From the NCBI GenBank assembly GCA_018302605.1, contig JAGVZN010000020.1:1427-58052 (forward strand): a stretch of 56,626 nucleotides of DNA. Direction: 5' to 3'. Numbering within the stretch: the stretch's first letter is position 1; every line of letters starts with the position of its first letter. Below the pieces are notes generated by a model, which worked only from the letters and a program-made list of their open reading frames with translations, had not been told where the DNA came from and searched no databases. Of this stretch, positions 1 through 9,258 are shown piece by piece. The DNA is from Candidatus Woesearchaeota archaeon. GTDB taxonomy: Archaea; Nanobdellota; Nanobdellia; Woesearchaeales; GW2011-AR9. Both the position numbers and the translations under genes were made by a program.

Positions 1-1
1 A

Positions 2-20
2 CTCCGCACTTTGTGCGGAG
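2..20. repeat. Short perfect hairpin
   Basis: Eight-base arms (CTCCGCAC and GTGCGGAG) surround a TTT loop. It lies outside any coding frame I can support, beyond the 3' end of the first minus-strand gene. The remaining bases up to 115 show no gene. Its role is unknown; it could be a transcript-end hairpin for a gene beyond the window. Confidence 0.5.
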
Positions 21-115
21 CCATCTCGCATTTTCTAGTATTATAGCTATCCTTCAGCGACCATTTGGCGTCACCATCACTCACTTTTCGGATTGTGCCT
101 ATTTGGCGATACTAT

Positions 116-424
116 CTATTTTGGCAGACTTTGTCTGCCGGTAATCGTTACGATTGAATTTTCTTTGCCGATGGTAACTTCTTCCAGATTATTAATAATC
201 AGGTCATTCCCCATCAAATAATAGGAGATATTACGCAATTCCCGGATACGTACTTTTTCTATGGAAGGGATCTCGATGACTTCGAAAGGTGCACGGCCTT
301 TGAGATGGGGATTATTCTCATTGAAAAGCCCGATGAACGCAGACCATGTTTCTTCCTCTGTTTCACTGGGCTTACGACTGACGGTGACGCTTTTTACTTT
401 AAAATTTCGGGTAAAATCTTTCAT
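116..424 (-). CDS. Hypothetical protein, 102 aa
   Basis: I do not recognise this protein. It is soluble-looking, without membrane segments or a signal peptide, and mixes charged and beta-prone stretches. It is the last gene of a three-gene minus-strand run: only three bases separate it from the small membrane protein gene upstream, so they are very probably co-transcribed. Its last codons lie inside a perfect hairpin (GGCAGAC, TTT loop, GTCTGCC, about 122-138), which may mark the transcript end. No family or function is proposed. Confidence 0.6.
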   Translation of the reverse strand: MKDFTRNFKVKSVTVSRKPSETEEETWSAFIGLFNENNPHLKGRAPFEVIEIPSIEKVRIRELRNISYYLMGNDLIINNLEEVTIGKENSIVTITGRQSLPK

Positions 425-427
425 TGG

Positions 428-778
428 TTACTTAATGAAGCCCTTGCTTTTAAAGATTACGAAAATTTTCTTCAGATGAAGATAATAAGACAAGACGGAA
501 CCTCCACCGAATAAAATTATGCTCCAAAGACGACTTGTCCAAAAATTCCCCAAAAGATATCCGAACAGAAAACCGAGAATGATTAAGATGACCGGCAAAA
601 TTGGTTCTTTAAAGCGTTTTTGGTAAAAAATCCTCCCAGCAAGGACACCTGTAAGCAAAAGAGTAAGATAACTAAAGAGCGGGTTGCGTAGGCCGACGGC
701 CATCACTAAGCCAATGACCAGAAAGATCAGGGCGAATGTTTCCACCCAATACTCAAACCAGAGATCGCTGCTTTTCAT
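428..778 (-). CDS. Small integral membrane protein, 116 aa
   Basis: Four hydrophobic stretches are visible (about residues 12-30, 34-50, 60-76 and 80-100), followed by a basic C-terminal tail, so it is a small polytopic membrane protein. It has no motif I can assign. The start codon lies one base after the stop of the S2P-like gene and the stop lies just before the 102-aa gene, so all three form one tight operon. The context suggests a membrane function shared with the S2P-like protein, but this is inference from position only. Confidence 0.65.
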   Translation of the reverse strand: MKSSDLWFEYWVETFALIFLVIGLVMAVGLRNPLFSYLTLLLTGVLAGRIFYQKRFKEPILPVILIILGFLFGYLLGNFWTSRLWSIILFGGGSVLSYYLHLKKIFVIFKSKGFIK

Positions 779-779
779 G

Positions 780-1517
780 TTATTTCCCCGAACTGATTAA
801 GATGTAGAATATGCTTAATAGTGCGCTGATGATGATGGCTAAGATGAGCCCGATAGATGTCCTGCTCAGTAAAAGCACCCCAGCGAGGAGTACTAACAAG
901 ATGCCCAGATAGTACAATGATCGAGAACCAAAAAATATCTGGAGACCATCAAGCTGGGGAAGAGGGAGGAGAGCAAAAAAAGCCATGACCAGGTTCATAA
1001 ATACTCCTTTGTCAAGATAATAATTTGCCGGATTAAAATAAAGCATAATGGCAAAAATCAAAGCAATGATGAGATTACCATAAATTCCCCAGAGGCCGAT
1101 AAGGGCATTATCCCGATAGGAAAAACCATATCTGAATTCACCAAGACGTTGTTTGACCATCAGACTAGCAACGACGGTTCCGATGAGGATGACGGGGAGC
1201 CGGCCAAAACTGATGAAAGCCAATACAAGCATAATTAACAAGCCCGCCCACCATATCCGAAATTCGGCATTATAGCCTTGAGAGAGAGCAAAAATCTTCT
1301 GACAGGAAATCCGGAAAGAGATACTAATGCCAGTGACAAGAACAATACCCAAAAAGTGACGCAGGCCAAGTACAACATCAAAGGTTTCAGTCCCCCAATC
1401 CCGGAAAGAAAAGATGAAGCCAATGAGAATAACTGCGAGGAGGAGATTCGCTATTTCTGAGCGGGAAAAACGAAGGAATTCTTTGACCCTGGCCCATAAT
1501 TCCTGCTTGCTGACCAT
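780..1517 (-). CDS. Site-2-protease (M50)-like membrane protein lacking the HExxH motif
   Basis: This 245-aa polytopic protein aligns by eye with archaeal M50/S2P intramembrane metalloproteases. Residues 74-88 (KIFALSQGYNAEFRI) resemble the segment that follows the HExxH helix, and residues 183-191 (LLPLPQLDG) resemble the family's N-P-x-D-G site. Where HExxH is expected (about 66-72) the sequence is SISFRIS, without His or Glu, and the Asn-Pro of the second motif is not conserved. It is therefore probably proteolytically inactive and may bind or shield membrane segments. A TATA-like TTTATATAC at 1540-1548 sits about 25 nt before the ATG, implying a nearly leaderless transcript. First gene of a three-gene operon. 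Confidence 0.7.
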   Translation of the reverse strand: MVSKQELWARVKEFLRFSRSEIANLLLAVILIGFIFSFRDWGTETFDVVLGLRHFLGIVLVTGISISFRISCQKIFALSQGYNAEFRIWWAGLLIMLVLAFISFGRLPVILIGTVVASLMVKQRLGEFRYGFSYRDNALIGLWGIYGNLIIALIFAIMLYFNPANYYLDKGVFMNLVMAFFALLPLPQLDGLQIFFGSRSLYYLGILLVLLAGVLLLSRTSIGLILAIIISALLSIFYILISSGK

Positions 1518-1665
1518 ATGTTTTGATGAAGAGAAAGAAGTATATAAATGATGCTGTTCATCGTACGTATTCAGTTTCGCCTAAGAGCGAGAGAATCTCC
1601 TCGTTAGACGAGGTTGGTGCTTTTTTCATCTCCAAAACTGTCTTTTTCATCTCAAAAAACGGCTG

Positions 1666-1818
1666 AAACGCGGAGTATTCCACCACTCTTCCGAGTGGTG
1701 GTTTGCAAGCAAACCACTTATTTATTAGTGGAATACTTGCGTGCTCAAAATTAGGCAGGGGTGAGCGAAGCGAACATGCCACCGGTCTATTTGACCGGTG
1801 GTCCCCTGCCTATTTTGA
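1666..1818. repeat. Dispersed palindromic repeat, family B, long copy
   Basis: The element begins AAACGCGGAGTATTCC and ends with a palindromic CACCGGTC/GACCGGTG arm pair followed by GGTCCCCTGCCTATTTTGA. In reverse complement the two ends match the shorter copy at 13438-13490 almost base for base, and a third remnant lies at 44357-44390. Inner hairpins (CCACTC...GAGTGG; CAAACCAC...) add structure. It fills most of the 1518-1854 gap. No transposase lies nearby, so it is best described as a MITE- or REP-like non-coding element. Confidence 0.7.
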
Positions 1819-1854
1819 CAAACGCCGAGCGAACGGCAAAGTAAATACGTACGG

Positions 1855-2880
1855 TCATCTCTTTCGTAAAAGCCATACCCCGGAAGACCCTTCACCACGT
1901 TTTATCTTCTGCGTGGAGATTAATTCAAATCTGTCTGAAACAGGTAATTCCCAACGATCTCTTCCCATAATCAGAATTGTCCCGCCATCTTTTAAGAGCA
2001 GTCTTGCCTGATAATATAATTCATTGATTTTCTCTTCATCTTTAGATGTGACCATGAATACCATCCGGTCAAAATAGAGCTCTTCATAATGGGCATCAAG
2101 ATCTTCCAGAGATAGATGTTGAATGTTGATACCATGTCTAAGATGAGCGAGAGTAACATTCTTACGCGCCGCGAGAACATTGGAGAGTGAACTATCAAAA
2201 GCCTCAATGACGGCAAAAGGGCGAGGGATAATTTCTGTAACTAAATCTTTTCTGATGGGGAGATGACCAGCATATAACCCTGCTTCAATGGCAGGAGTTC
2301 CATCTTTGACAAGACCAACCAATAATTTTTCACCGGGAGCATAGCCGCTTTCCCGGATAAGCCAATAGGCCACATCACCTTTGAATACGGCAGAATGAGG
2401 AAAAACACGATAGTCGCGACTATTTAATTCTTGGTTGTAAAGATCGATGCCGATGATGTATTCCTCACCCGTGAAATAAACGATAATTAAAACGTCTGGT
2501 TTCTTGTAATCGACCCTTACATTAATAGAATTATTCTGGAAAACAGTATCCAAGAGATTGTAGACAGATTTGGCAATAGTCTGACGCAGTTCTTGGCCGG
2601 CCACATTTTCCACTTCGATCTTGAACGTGGTTTTGTCATGAAAATAAAAAGAAAGATTTTCCCCGATCGGGTATTGGTCAATTTTCTGGCAACAGCCTAA
2701 GACGGCGAGCAGACGACGGGGTGCTTGTGCATGCGTTAAAAGCGTTTTTATCACTTCTTGATTTTCTGAAGAAAAAAGAATAGCATTCCCCTGAATATCA
2801 CTGGTGACCCCCGCCAATTCAAAGAGTTCCTGTTGGGTAAGGGCAGCCAGGCCAGAACTGGCTAAGAAAGCATATCTCAT
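1855..2880 (-). CDS. THUMP/Rossmann methyltransferase-like protein (Trm14/TrmN family), probably inactive
   Basis: The 341-aa layout follows THUMP-domain N2-guanosine tRNA/rRNA methyltransferases: an N-terminal ferredoxin-like/THUMP region (about 1-150), an RDYRVF-type linker (155-160) and a Rossmann domain whose segment 186-200 ([15 protein letters not shown]) sits where the family has LLDPMCGSGTxLIEA. The D-P-M-C-G-S-G-T SAM-binding signature is largely lost, and no N-P-P-Y catalytic motif occurs later; the position reads ELYFDRMVF. It may bind RNA without methylating it. Its ATG overlaps the gyrA stop (ATGA), so it is translated downstream of gyrA. Family placement is moderately sure; loss of activity is inference from missing residues. 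Confidence 0.6.
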   Translation of the reverse strand: MRYAFLASSGLAALTQQELFELAGVTSDIQGNAILFSSENQEVIKTLLTHAQAPRRLLAVLGCCQKIDQYPIGENLSFYFHDKTTFKIEVENVAGQELRQTIAKSVYNLLDTVFQNNSINVRVDYKKPDVLIIVYFTGEEYIIGIDLYNQELNSRDYRVFPHSAVFKGDVAYWLIRESGYAPGEKLLVGLVKDGTPAIEAGLYAGHLPIRKDLVTEIIPRPFAVIEAFDSSLSNVLAARKNVTLAHLRHGINIQHLSLEDLDAHYEELYFDRMVFMVTSKDEEKINELYYQARLLLKDGGTILIMGRDRWELPVSDRFELISTQKIKRGEGSSGVWLLRKR

Positions 2881-5339
2881 TGCGGGTGATTCTCCTTCTC
2901 TTCTTCTTCCACAATGACAATTTTTGCAGCCGCCGCTAATCTGTCCCCTTCGTTAAGGCGCATGACACGGACGCCCTGCGTGACTCGACCAATCGAGGAT
3001 ATTTCCGCACATTTAAGACGGATACCGATCCCTTGCCGTGAGATGAGCATTAATTCTTCAGAACCATCAACAAGCATGATCACCTGAACAGGCCCATTTT
3101 TATCAGTAATTTTAATGTTGGTAACACCTTTTCCCCCACGGTTGCATAAACGGTATTCAGATACGGGAGTACGTTTGCCATATCCTTTTTCGGTGAGCGT
3201 CAGGATTTCACGGCCTTCCTCTGCAGCAAGCATACCGATAACCTCATCTTCTTTCTCTAGACGGATTCCCCGGACACCATGGGCCGTCCTCCCCATCGGA
3301 CGGACGTCTTCTTCATTAAATCGGTTAGCCTGGCCGTCTTTTGTGGCGAGGATGATCTCTTGATTGCCCGTCGTGTAACGTACGTTGACCAGTGTGTCTT
3401 CCTCGTCAAGATTGATGGCCCGGATTCCGCCGCGGCGGGGGTTGGAGAACTCCTGCAGAGATGTTTTCTTAACGGTTCCTTCTTTTGTTGCCATAAAGAG
3501 ATACCCTTCTTTGAAATCGCGGACGGCGATGACCGCCGTCGCCTTTTCATTAGGCTGCATCTCAACGATATTTGCAATATGCTTCCCTTTCGATTCGCGG
3601 CTGCCCTCGGGGATATGATATACTTTTAACCAATAGACTTGGCCATTGTTTGTGAAGAAAAGGAGGTAGTCATGAGTAGAGCATGAAAATACTTTTTCAA
3701 CAAAGTCTTCCTCTTTCATCCCTGCGGCGCGGATGCCTTTCCCGCCGCGTTTCTGGATGCGATAGATATCGGGGGGCAGACGTTTGACATATCCGGAATT
3801 GGTGATCGTGACGACAACCTGTTCGTCCTCAATCAATTCTTCAATATTGAAATCCTCATCTTCGCCAGGAACGATACGAGAACGGCGAGCATCACCGTAA
3901 CTTTTCCGGATCTCCTCCATCTCCTCTTTGACAAGCTCAAGCACTTTCTGTTCAGAACCGAGAATTTCCAAGTAATATTCTATTTTCTGGAGGAGTTCGA
4001 CATGCTCTCGTTTTATTTTCTCCTGTTCTAGTGAGGCTAGCTTCTGGAGGCGCAAATCCAGAATTGCTTTGGCCTGATCATCAGTAAGGGTGTACGTTGA
4101 AGTCAGAAATAACCGGGCATCATCGACTGTCCGGCTCTGCTTGATGCCGGCAATAATCGGGTCTATATTGTCAAGGGCAATCAGCAGGCCTTCCAGAATA
4201 TGGACACGGGCACGAGCTTGGGTTAAATCATATGTTGTCCGACGAATAATAATGGTCTTGCGGTGTTCAACATGCTGTTGAAGCAGATCTTTTAACCCCA
4301 GAATTCGCGGTTCATTATTAACAAGGGCGAGGAGTGTAATCCCAAATGAGACTTTTAAGCGGCTGAATTGGTAGAGTTGGTTAAGAATGACCTGTGGATC
4401 AACATCACGACGCAGTTCGATGACAATACGAATCCCTTCCCGATCAGATTCATCGTTGATGTTGCGGATACCAATAATCCTTTTTTCATTAACTAAAGAA
4501 GCGATCTGCTGGATTAACTCTTCTTTATTGACCTGATAAGGTATTTCGGTTACGATAATCTTATCGCTGTCTTCAACGTGAGCGACCGATTTGATCGTGA
4601 CTTTGCCTTTTCCTTTTGCATATGCGTGAAGCAGACCTGTGCCGCACATCACTTCTCCCCCCGTTGGGAAATCCGGGCCAGGGACGATAGACATCAATTC
4701 TTCAACAGTTATATCTGGATTGTTGATGATGGTCGTTATCGCATCGGCAATCTCGATGAGGTTATGAGGAGGGATGTTTGTGGCCATCCCGACGGCGATA
4801 CCAGATGAGCCATTGACAAGAAGATTGGGGATGACCGTTGGCAGGACGACCGGTTCTTTTAGCGAACCATCAAAATTATCCCGAAATTCAACAGTATCTT
4901 TATCGATGTCGCTGAGCAATTCTTCAGTGAATTTTCTTAATTTAGCTTCAGTATATCTCATTGCGGCAGCGTTATCACCATCAATGCTCCCAAAGTTGCC
5001 CTGCCCTTTGATCAGGGGATAACGAAGTGAGAAGTCCTGAGCCATTCTGACGAGAGCATCGTACACGGCAGTGTCGCCGTGGGGATGATATTTCCCCAAA
5101 ACTTCCCCGACGATCCGAGCGCATTTCTTAGATGGCTTATTATGGAACATGCCCAGATCATGCATTGCGTAAAGAATTCGACGGTGGACCGGTTTGAGCC
5201 CGTCACGGACATCGGGCAGGGCGCGGCCGACGATGACAGACATGGCGTAGGTGACGTATGCCTCTTTCATCTCTTGCTCGATCACGCGAGGGATGATCTT
5301 CTCTGTCCAAGCTGGCTTTGACGGATCTGATTCTGACAT
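2877..5339 (-). CDS. gyrA: DNA gyrase subunit A
   Basis: An 820-aa type IIA topoisomerase subunit. The N-terminal breakage-reunion domain is complete: [18 protein letters not shown] near residues 39-55, [18 protein letters not shown] near 84-101, and catalytic Tyr129 in [10 protein letters not shown]. The C-terminal beta-pinwheel begins with a GyrA box (KRGGKG, about residue 528), which distinguishes GyrA from topoisomerase IV ParC and predicts negative supercoiling. Some archaea obtained gyrase from bacteria. No gyrB is adjacent, which is unusual, so GyrB must be encoded elsewhere. A TATA element lies at 5393-5402, giving a leader of about 30 nt. The stop overlaps the start of the THUMP protein gene. 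Confidence 0.97.
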   Translation of the reverse strand: MSESDPSKPAWTEKIIPRVIEQEMKEAYVTYAMSVIVGRALPDVRDGLKPVHRRILYAMHDLGMFHNKPSKKCARIVGEVLGKYHPHGDTAVYDALVRMAQDFSLRYPLIKGQGNFGSIDGDNAAAMRYTEAKLRKFTEELLSDIDKDTVEFRDNFDGSLKEPVVLPTVIPNLLVNGSSGIAVGMATNIPPHNLIEIADAITTIINNPDITVEELMSIVPGPDFPTGGEVMCGTGLLHAYAKGKGKVTIKSVAHVEDSDKIIVTEIPYQVNKEELIQQIASLVNEKRIIGIRNINDESDREGIRIVIELRRDVDPQVILNQLYQFSRLKVSFGITLLALVNNEPRILGLKDLLQQHVEHRKTIIIRRTTYDLTQARARVHILEGLLIALDNIDPIIAGIKQSRTVDDARLFLTSTYTLTDDQAKAILDLRLQKLASLEQEKIKREHVELLQKIEYYLEILGSEQKVLELVKEEMEEIRKSYGDARRSRIVPGEDEDFNIEELIEDEQVVVTITNSGYVKRLPPDIYRIQKRGGKGIRAAGMKEEDFVEKVFSCSTHDYLLFFTNNGQVYWLKVYHIPEGSRESKGKHIANIVEMQPNEKATAVIAVRDFKEGYLFMATKEGTVKKTSLQEFSNPRRGGIRAINLDEEDTLVNVRYTTGNQEIILATKDGQANRFNEEDVRPMGRTAHGVRGIRLEKEDEVIGMLAAEEGREILTLTEKGYGKRTPVSEYRLCNRGGKGVTNIKITDKNGPVQVIMLVDGSEELMLISRQGIGIRLKCAEISSIGRVTQGVRVMRLNEGDRLAAAAKIVIVEEEEKENHPQ

Positions 5340-5392
5340 TTTAGGGGTGGTGTTTGTCGACGGTAAATCTCCTATTTTTGGAGAGGCGGGGC

Positions 5393-5402
5393 CTTTATAA
5401 AG
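5393..5402 (-). promoter_or_regulatory. TATA box of gyrA
   Basis: CTTTATAAAG is a strong archaeal TATA box on the minus strand, about 55 bases before the gyrA ATG. Initiation about 25 nt downstream would leave a leader of roughly 30 nt containing GGAGAT-like purines. Confidence 0.6.
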
Positions 5403-5648
5403 ATTGTGCTTGTGAAATGGGCTTTTGTTTTCGAGCTAAAGTTTATAAAAAAGCAGGAAAATTTGGTAGTGTCCACATTTGACTGATGATGATTTTTCTG
5501 TGAAATGAAAATTGCTGAATTATGAACCTAAACAAGCAACATTTTTCTTTCAGAATGCTGTGACAAAGATTCATCTGGAGAAACATTTTCCGGCGAGCCG
5601 ATCAGCATAACAGAAGCGTATTTTCAAAGTATCACTAATAGATCTCTG

Positions 5649-6500
5649 TTGGAGATCCTGATTCAAAAAGAAAATCTTCCTCTTTTGGAACATCTTCTGG
5701 AGCAAGAGGCCGTTTCGTTTACTCGATTATACCGGGAGAATTTCCCGAATGTTGAAAACCACCATCAGATTGGGGGGATTGATTGCCGGAAATTTGATCA
5801 TACCCAAGGAGAGTTAGATTTTGGGAAAATACTTTCCAAACAGGAGCTGGCTGTAACCTACAGAGATGTCAAAAGTCTTGTCCATCGTTTCTTGGATATT
5901 CCGACGCTTTCAACCTGTTGGGCGTTGTATAGTCCGGAAGCAGAAGAGGATCATACTTGTTTTTATCGGTGGAGTGCGTTGCATAATTGGGGGAGTATCC
6001 ACTTACGCCGACTTCACTCTGTCGATTTGCTTCCTGCCCTTGTCCATGAATATGCCCATCATGCCCAGCGAGACTCGATCAAAGGCATGGGTTTGCCTTA
6101 TGAACCATTTCTTTCAGATGGACCTTCCTATCGAATATTCAAAGAAGGCCACAGCTTTGCTGTCGAGAGAGCAATCACCCAGCAGAAATATGTGGAAACG
6201 GGAAATAGAGGATATTTGTATGATATTTCCGATGCTCTTGTTTTTCTTCGAGATGCGTATATTTTTGTCAGTGAACAACATTCTCAAAAGCCGAAGAGAA
6301 ATCTTCTGTTGTTAGGACGGCTTACTTGTGGTGATTGGATGCCCATTGATGAGTACATCAACTCCGTTCTTCAACATTTTGACCCCCATTGCAGCGGCGG
6401 AGCACTCTTTCTTATCGAAGAATTCAAGAATAGAAGCGCAAAAGATGCTTTGCAGACAATCTGCCGGGAAGCGGTGCACGGGCGGTATGTGTTTTCGTGA
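5649..6500 (+). CDS. Putative zinc metallopeptidase (HEYAH), start uncertain
   Basis: The protein contains LVHEYAHHAQ with the zincin motif H133-E134-x-x-H137, preceded by a hydrophobic helix, and a later EGHSFAVE segment that could supply the third, gluzincin-type Glu ligand. There is no signal peptide, so it is probably cytoplasmic. The length from the TTG at 5649 is 283 aa, but the frame is open and coding-like back to about 5532 without an ATG or GTG, while an ATG at 5522 in another frame starts a 13-codon stub. The true start may be a rare codon, or a frameshift may separate the N-terminus. A TATA-like element (GTTTATAAAAAAG) lies near 5441-5453. Substrate unknown. Confidence 0.65.
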   Translation: MEILIQKENLPLLEHLLEQEAVSFTRLYRENFPNVENHHQIGGIDCRKFDHTQGELDFGKILSKQELAVTYRDVKSLVHRFLDIPTLSTCWALYSPEAEEDHTCFYRWSALHNWGSIHLRRLHSVDLLPALVHEYAHHAQRDSIKGMGLPYEPFLSDGPSYRIFKEGHSFAVERAITQQKYVETGNRGYLYDISDALVFLRDAYIFVSEQHSQKPKRNLLLLGRLTCGDWMPIDEYINSVLQHFDPHCSGGALFLIEEFKNRSAKDALQTICREAVHGRYVFS

Positions 6501-6522
6501 CGTTCGGGATTATAAAAGAGAA

Positions 6523-6760
6523 GTTTGAAAAATAGTAATTTTGGCAGATAGATTGTTTATGCAAAAATAGCCAGAAAACCATTGACTTTAGTCAATGGAT
6601 GAATGGCATAGCATCGTCTCTTTTCAAACCCCGTACTTCAGTACGGGGTGAGACGACTTCACGCATTTTTATGATTTCAGGCCAAAATTACGACTATTTC
6701 AAATTCTCTTGAGAAGTTTGTAAATCAATAATTGAATTATTCAAACTTCTCAAAAGATAA
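6523..6760. mobile_element. IS200/IS605-like end or non-autonomous palindromic element
   Basis: Nested inverted repeats fill the gap between the zincin and GAPDH genes. Arms 6524-6545 and 6681-6703 are complementary (TTTGAAAAATAG / CTATTTCAAA-like). Inside are perfect hairpins 6579-6598 (CCATTGAC-TTTA-GTCAATGG) and 6628-6649 (ACCCCGTAC-TTCA-GTACGGGGT), the latter extended by CGTCTC/GAGACG. A further pair, GAGAAGTTTG/CAAACTTCTC, lies at 6711-6751. GAC-TTTA-GTC and GTAC-TTCA-GTAC stem-loops are typical of IS200/IS605 transposon ends. No tnpA or tnpB is present, so this looks like a solo end or MITE-type derivative. Confidence 0.5.
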
Positions 6761-6904
6761 TCAACTCTTTTTCTTTATTGATGAACCTTACCCAAAACCA
6801 GCTTTTTATATCTTATGCAAAAAAAAACCTTAATACCAATTTCTAACTTTTTTAACTGACAGAAAAATATCTCCCATTGCAAAACTAAACGAGGTGTTTT
6901 ATCC

Positions 6905-7984
6905 ATGACCAGAAAAGTCCATATTGTGGGAACGGGAACAATCGGTGAGCCGCTGATCGGCTTATTTACGCGACATGCGCAGGATTGGGATATCAGCAGA
7001 GTTTCATTTCATAAAAGAACTCCATCACAAAACGATCGCCCAAAAGTGCTGAATTTAATGAAAGCCGGAGCGGTGCTTGCCGTGGATGATGTTGTCCAGC
7101 GCGAATTTGAGAGATTGGGGATGCAGGCGGGGTTATCATCGGAAGAAGCTTTAAGTGAAGCCGATGTGGTGATTGACTGCACACCCGCGGGTAATGATCA
7201 CAAAGAAAGAATCTATCAGCACCTTGACGGTCCAAAAGGCTTCATCGCCCAAGGTTCAGAGTTTGGATTTGGTAAGCCTTACGCCCGAGGGATCAACGAC
7301 CAAATGCTCGTGCCGGGAGAAGATAGATATCTCCAGGTTGTAAGCTGTAATACGCATGCCCTCGCCGCTTTGGTCAAAGTGATTGGGTATAACGGTACGA
7401 CTAGTGATCCCGATGTTGAAAACATGATCAAAGGAAAATTCTTGTTCATCAGGAGGGCAACGGACATATCGCAAGATGATGATTTTTGCGCGTCACCAAC
7501 CATAGATCGACACAAAGATCTGCAGTATGGAACACACCATGCCCGTGATGGGGCTCATCTTTTCCGCACATTGGGGATAGAACCGGTCATTTTCTCCAGT
7601 TCAATGAAAGTTCCAAGTCAATATATGCACATCACTCACTTCACGATAACGGTGCGTGATCCAGTAACTGTGGAACTGCTGGTAGAGAAAATGAAACAGG
7701 ATGAATATCTCGCTGTCACGCAGAAGAAAACAACGGGCAGTGTCTTCAGCTTTGGCCGGGATCACGGGTATTATGGACGGATTTTCAACCAGGCGATCAT
7801 CCCTGTTAGCGCTTTGCACATCTCTGGCGGTCAGGATGGCCATGATGTCACCGGCTTCAGCTTTACCCCGCAGGATGGTAATTCGTTGCTGAGTTCAACT
7901 TCAGCTGCTCTCTGGATACTCGACCCGGAACGTTATGAAAAGCAGCTGGAAAACTTGAAAGATTATGTGTTTAAAGAGATTTAG
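6905..7984 (+). CDS. gap: Archaeal type II glyceraldehyde-3-phosphate dehydrogenase
   Basis: A 359-aa enzyme of the archaeal phosphorylating GAPDH family, which interconverts glyceraldehyde 3-phosphate and 1,3-bisphosphoglycerate with NAD(P). The N-terminal Rossmann signature VGTGTIGEPL (8-17) is followed by DVVIDCTPAG (87-96) and the catalytic Cys148 in VVSCNTHALAAL, matching the family's SCNTTxL site. His residues after the Cys (H152, and the MHITH segment further on) fit the active site. The ATG is used; the 400-bp gap upstream holds the palindromic element. It converges on the scpB operon with only five bases between stops. Confidence 0.9.
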   Translation: MTRKVHIVGTGTIGEPLIGLFTRHAQDWDISRVSFHKRTPSQNDRPKVLNLMKAGAVLAVDDVVQREFERLGMQAGLSSEEALSEADVVIDCTPAGNDHKERIYQHLDGPKGFIAQGSEFGFGKPYARGINDQMLVPGEDRYLQVVSCNTHALAALVKVIGYNGTTSDPDVENMIKGKFLFIRRATDISQDDDFCASPTIDRHKDLQYGTHHARDGAHLFRTLGIEPVIFSSSMKVPSQYMHITHFTITVRDPVTVELLVEKMKQDEYLAVTQKKTTGSVFSFGRDHGYYGRIFNQAIIPVSALHISGGQDGHDVTGFSFTPQDGNSLLSSTSAALWILDPERYEKQLENLKDYVFKEI

Positions 7985-7989
7985 AGAGA

Positions 7990-8637
7990 TTATTCTTCTT
8001 TATTTTTTTCTTTTAATGTGGAGTTTATCTCTCCCATCGCTTTCTTGATCTCCTCTTTAGCTTCTTCTTTATTTTGATCCAATTCAATCAGACGCTCGAC
8101 CTCATCGGCTTCTTTATTTACTTGCTCGGCTTCATTCAGGATTTCGGGAGGCACAAACTTGAGAAAAGCCTGCTTTGCTTCCTCACTGGGAAGATCAAAA
8201 TATTCAAAGAACTTCTTTGTCAGCTTGATCTTAAATGTGCGGCCCGTTTTTTCTTTCGCAATATAGCCTTGCTCTTCCAGAGCTTTCAGATGATCATAGG
8301 CGGAAGCGCTCCGGAGCTTGATCACGTCCGACTGAACGATGGGGTATTTCCAAGCGATTACCGCCAGTGTTTCCATCAATGGACGTTCCAATTCAGTACT
8401 GGAAACGATGCTGCTGACCAGAGGGATGAATTCGTCCCGGACGGTAAGTTTCCAGCCGCTTTCTTTCTTGACCAGGCGCAGGGAGTGATCGCGAGAATTG
8501 TATTCCTGCTGGAGCCCAGCAATGATCTCCTCAGTCCGTTCAACAGTCAAAGAGCACAGGCTGGCGATACGTTCAATTGTTATCTCTTTGCCGACGGCAA
8601 ACAAGACAGCCTCTACTTTTTTGGGATCATTCTCCAT
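7990..8637 (-). CDS. scpB: Segregation and condensation protein B
   Basis: A 215-aa protein with the ScpB double winged-helix pattern: KKVEAVLFAVGKEITIERIA at the N-terminus, ETLAVIAWKYPIVQSDVIKL in the middle, and TGRTFKIKLTKKFFEYFDLP near 130-150. ScpB works with the kleisin ScpA and an SMC ATPase in chromosome organisation. The C-terminal ~45 residues are an acidic-basic coiled extension. It follows the 197-aa gene by one base, so they form an operon. No scpA or smc lies in the window. Confidence 0.88.
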   Translation of the reverse strand: MENDPKKVEAVLFAVGKEITIERIASLCSLTVERTEEIIAGLQQEYNSRDHSLRLVKKESGWKLTVRDEFIPLVSSIVSSTELERPLMETLAVIAWKYPIVQSDVIKLRSASAYDHLKALEEQGYIAKEKTGRTFKIKLTKKFFEYFDLPSEEAKQAFLKFVPPEILNEAEQVNKEADEVERLIELDQNKEEAKEEIKKAMGEINSTLKEKNKEE

Positions 8638-8638
8638 C

Positions 8639-9232
8639 TTAGTGCTCCAGCGTTTTTGGTGAATCTTCTTTGAGATAATAAATCCCCTCTTTCATGTCAA
8701 CCTTCTTCTCATCAATCAGCTGGTCCAGAAAGTCTTCCAGTTGATTCAGATTAACCCCAGTGAAATGGCTGAGTTGGGCAGAAGTCAGATTCTGTGTGCC
8801 GAGAAGGACAAGGATATAATTCTTCAGAATGTCTTGGGTATTTTTTCGGAGATGCTCATTTTCCAGACGGAGCTGTTTGGCGACCATATCTACCTGATGG
8901 AGACGGGCTTGGAGATCGTTGAATAAGGAGGAAGTGTGGGTATTAGAAAAAGCGATTTCATGGGGTTCGAGAATCTCGATCAACGAAGGCATGTAATCAA
9001 AACAAAAGCTGATGATCTCCACCAGAGAAGCAGTCTTGACTTCCAGTTCGGCAAAGATCATCCAAAGCTGCTGGTCCTTCTCCTGCTGGATTTCGGCCAC
9101 CTCTTCTGAAACAACAGTGTATTTCTTATCCTCTTTAATTTTGGCGAGATATTCCCGAAGGGAACTTTCTACATGTTCTTTCGGACGACCGGCAACTTCC
9201 AAAACAGTGCGAAAGAGAACTTTTTCTTCCAT
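8639..9232 (-). CDS. Conserved-type hypothetical protein with C-terminal winged-helix-like region
   Basis: I do not recognise this 197-aa protein with confidence. It is rich in Glu, Lys and Leu, has a coiled stretch around 100-130 (leucine-rich heptads around QVDMVAKQLRLENEHLRK), and ends in a segment that looks like a small winged helix (LTSAQLSHFTGVNLNQLEDFL). It is translationally linked to scpB, so a role with the SMC-ScpB condensin complex is plausible. It lacks the ScpA kleisin signatures, so calling it ScpA would not be justified. Confidence 0.65.
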   Translation of the reverse strand: MEEKVLFRTVLEVAGRPKEHVESSLREYLAKIKEDKKYTVVSEEVAEIQQEKDQQLWMIFAELEVKTASLVEIISFCFDYMPSLIEILEPHEIAFSNTHTSSLFNDLQARLHQVDMVAKQLRLENEHLRKNTQDILKNYILVLLGTQNLTSAQLSHFTGVNLNQLEDFLDQLIDEKKVDMKEGIYYLKEDSPKTLEH

Positions 9233-9258
9233 GCTGTCAAGAATAGAGAAGAGTATTT

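Noticed and set aside
8074-8673. 199-codon plus-strand frame opposite scpB
   Set aside because: Antisense to ScpB; composition is typical of a shadow frame.
8639-9232. ScpA (kleisin) for the gene beside scpB
   Set aside because: Position suggested it, but N-terminal FxGPLDLL-type motifs are missing.
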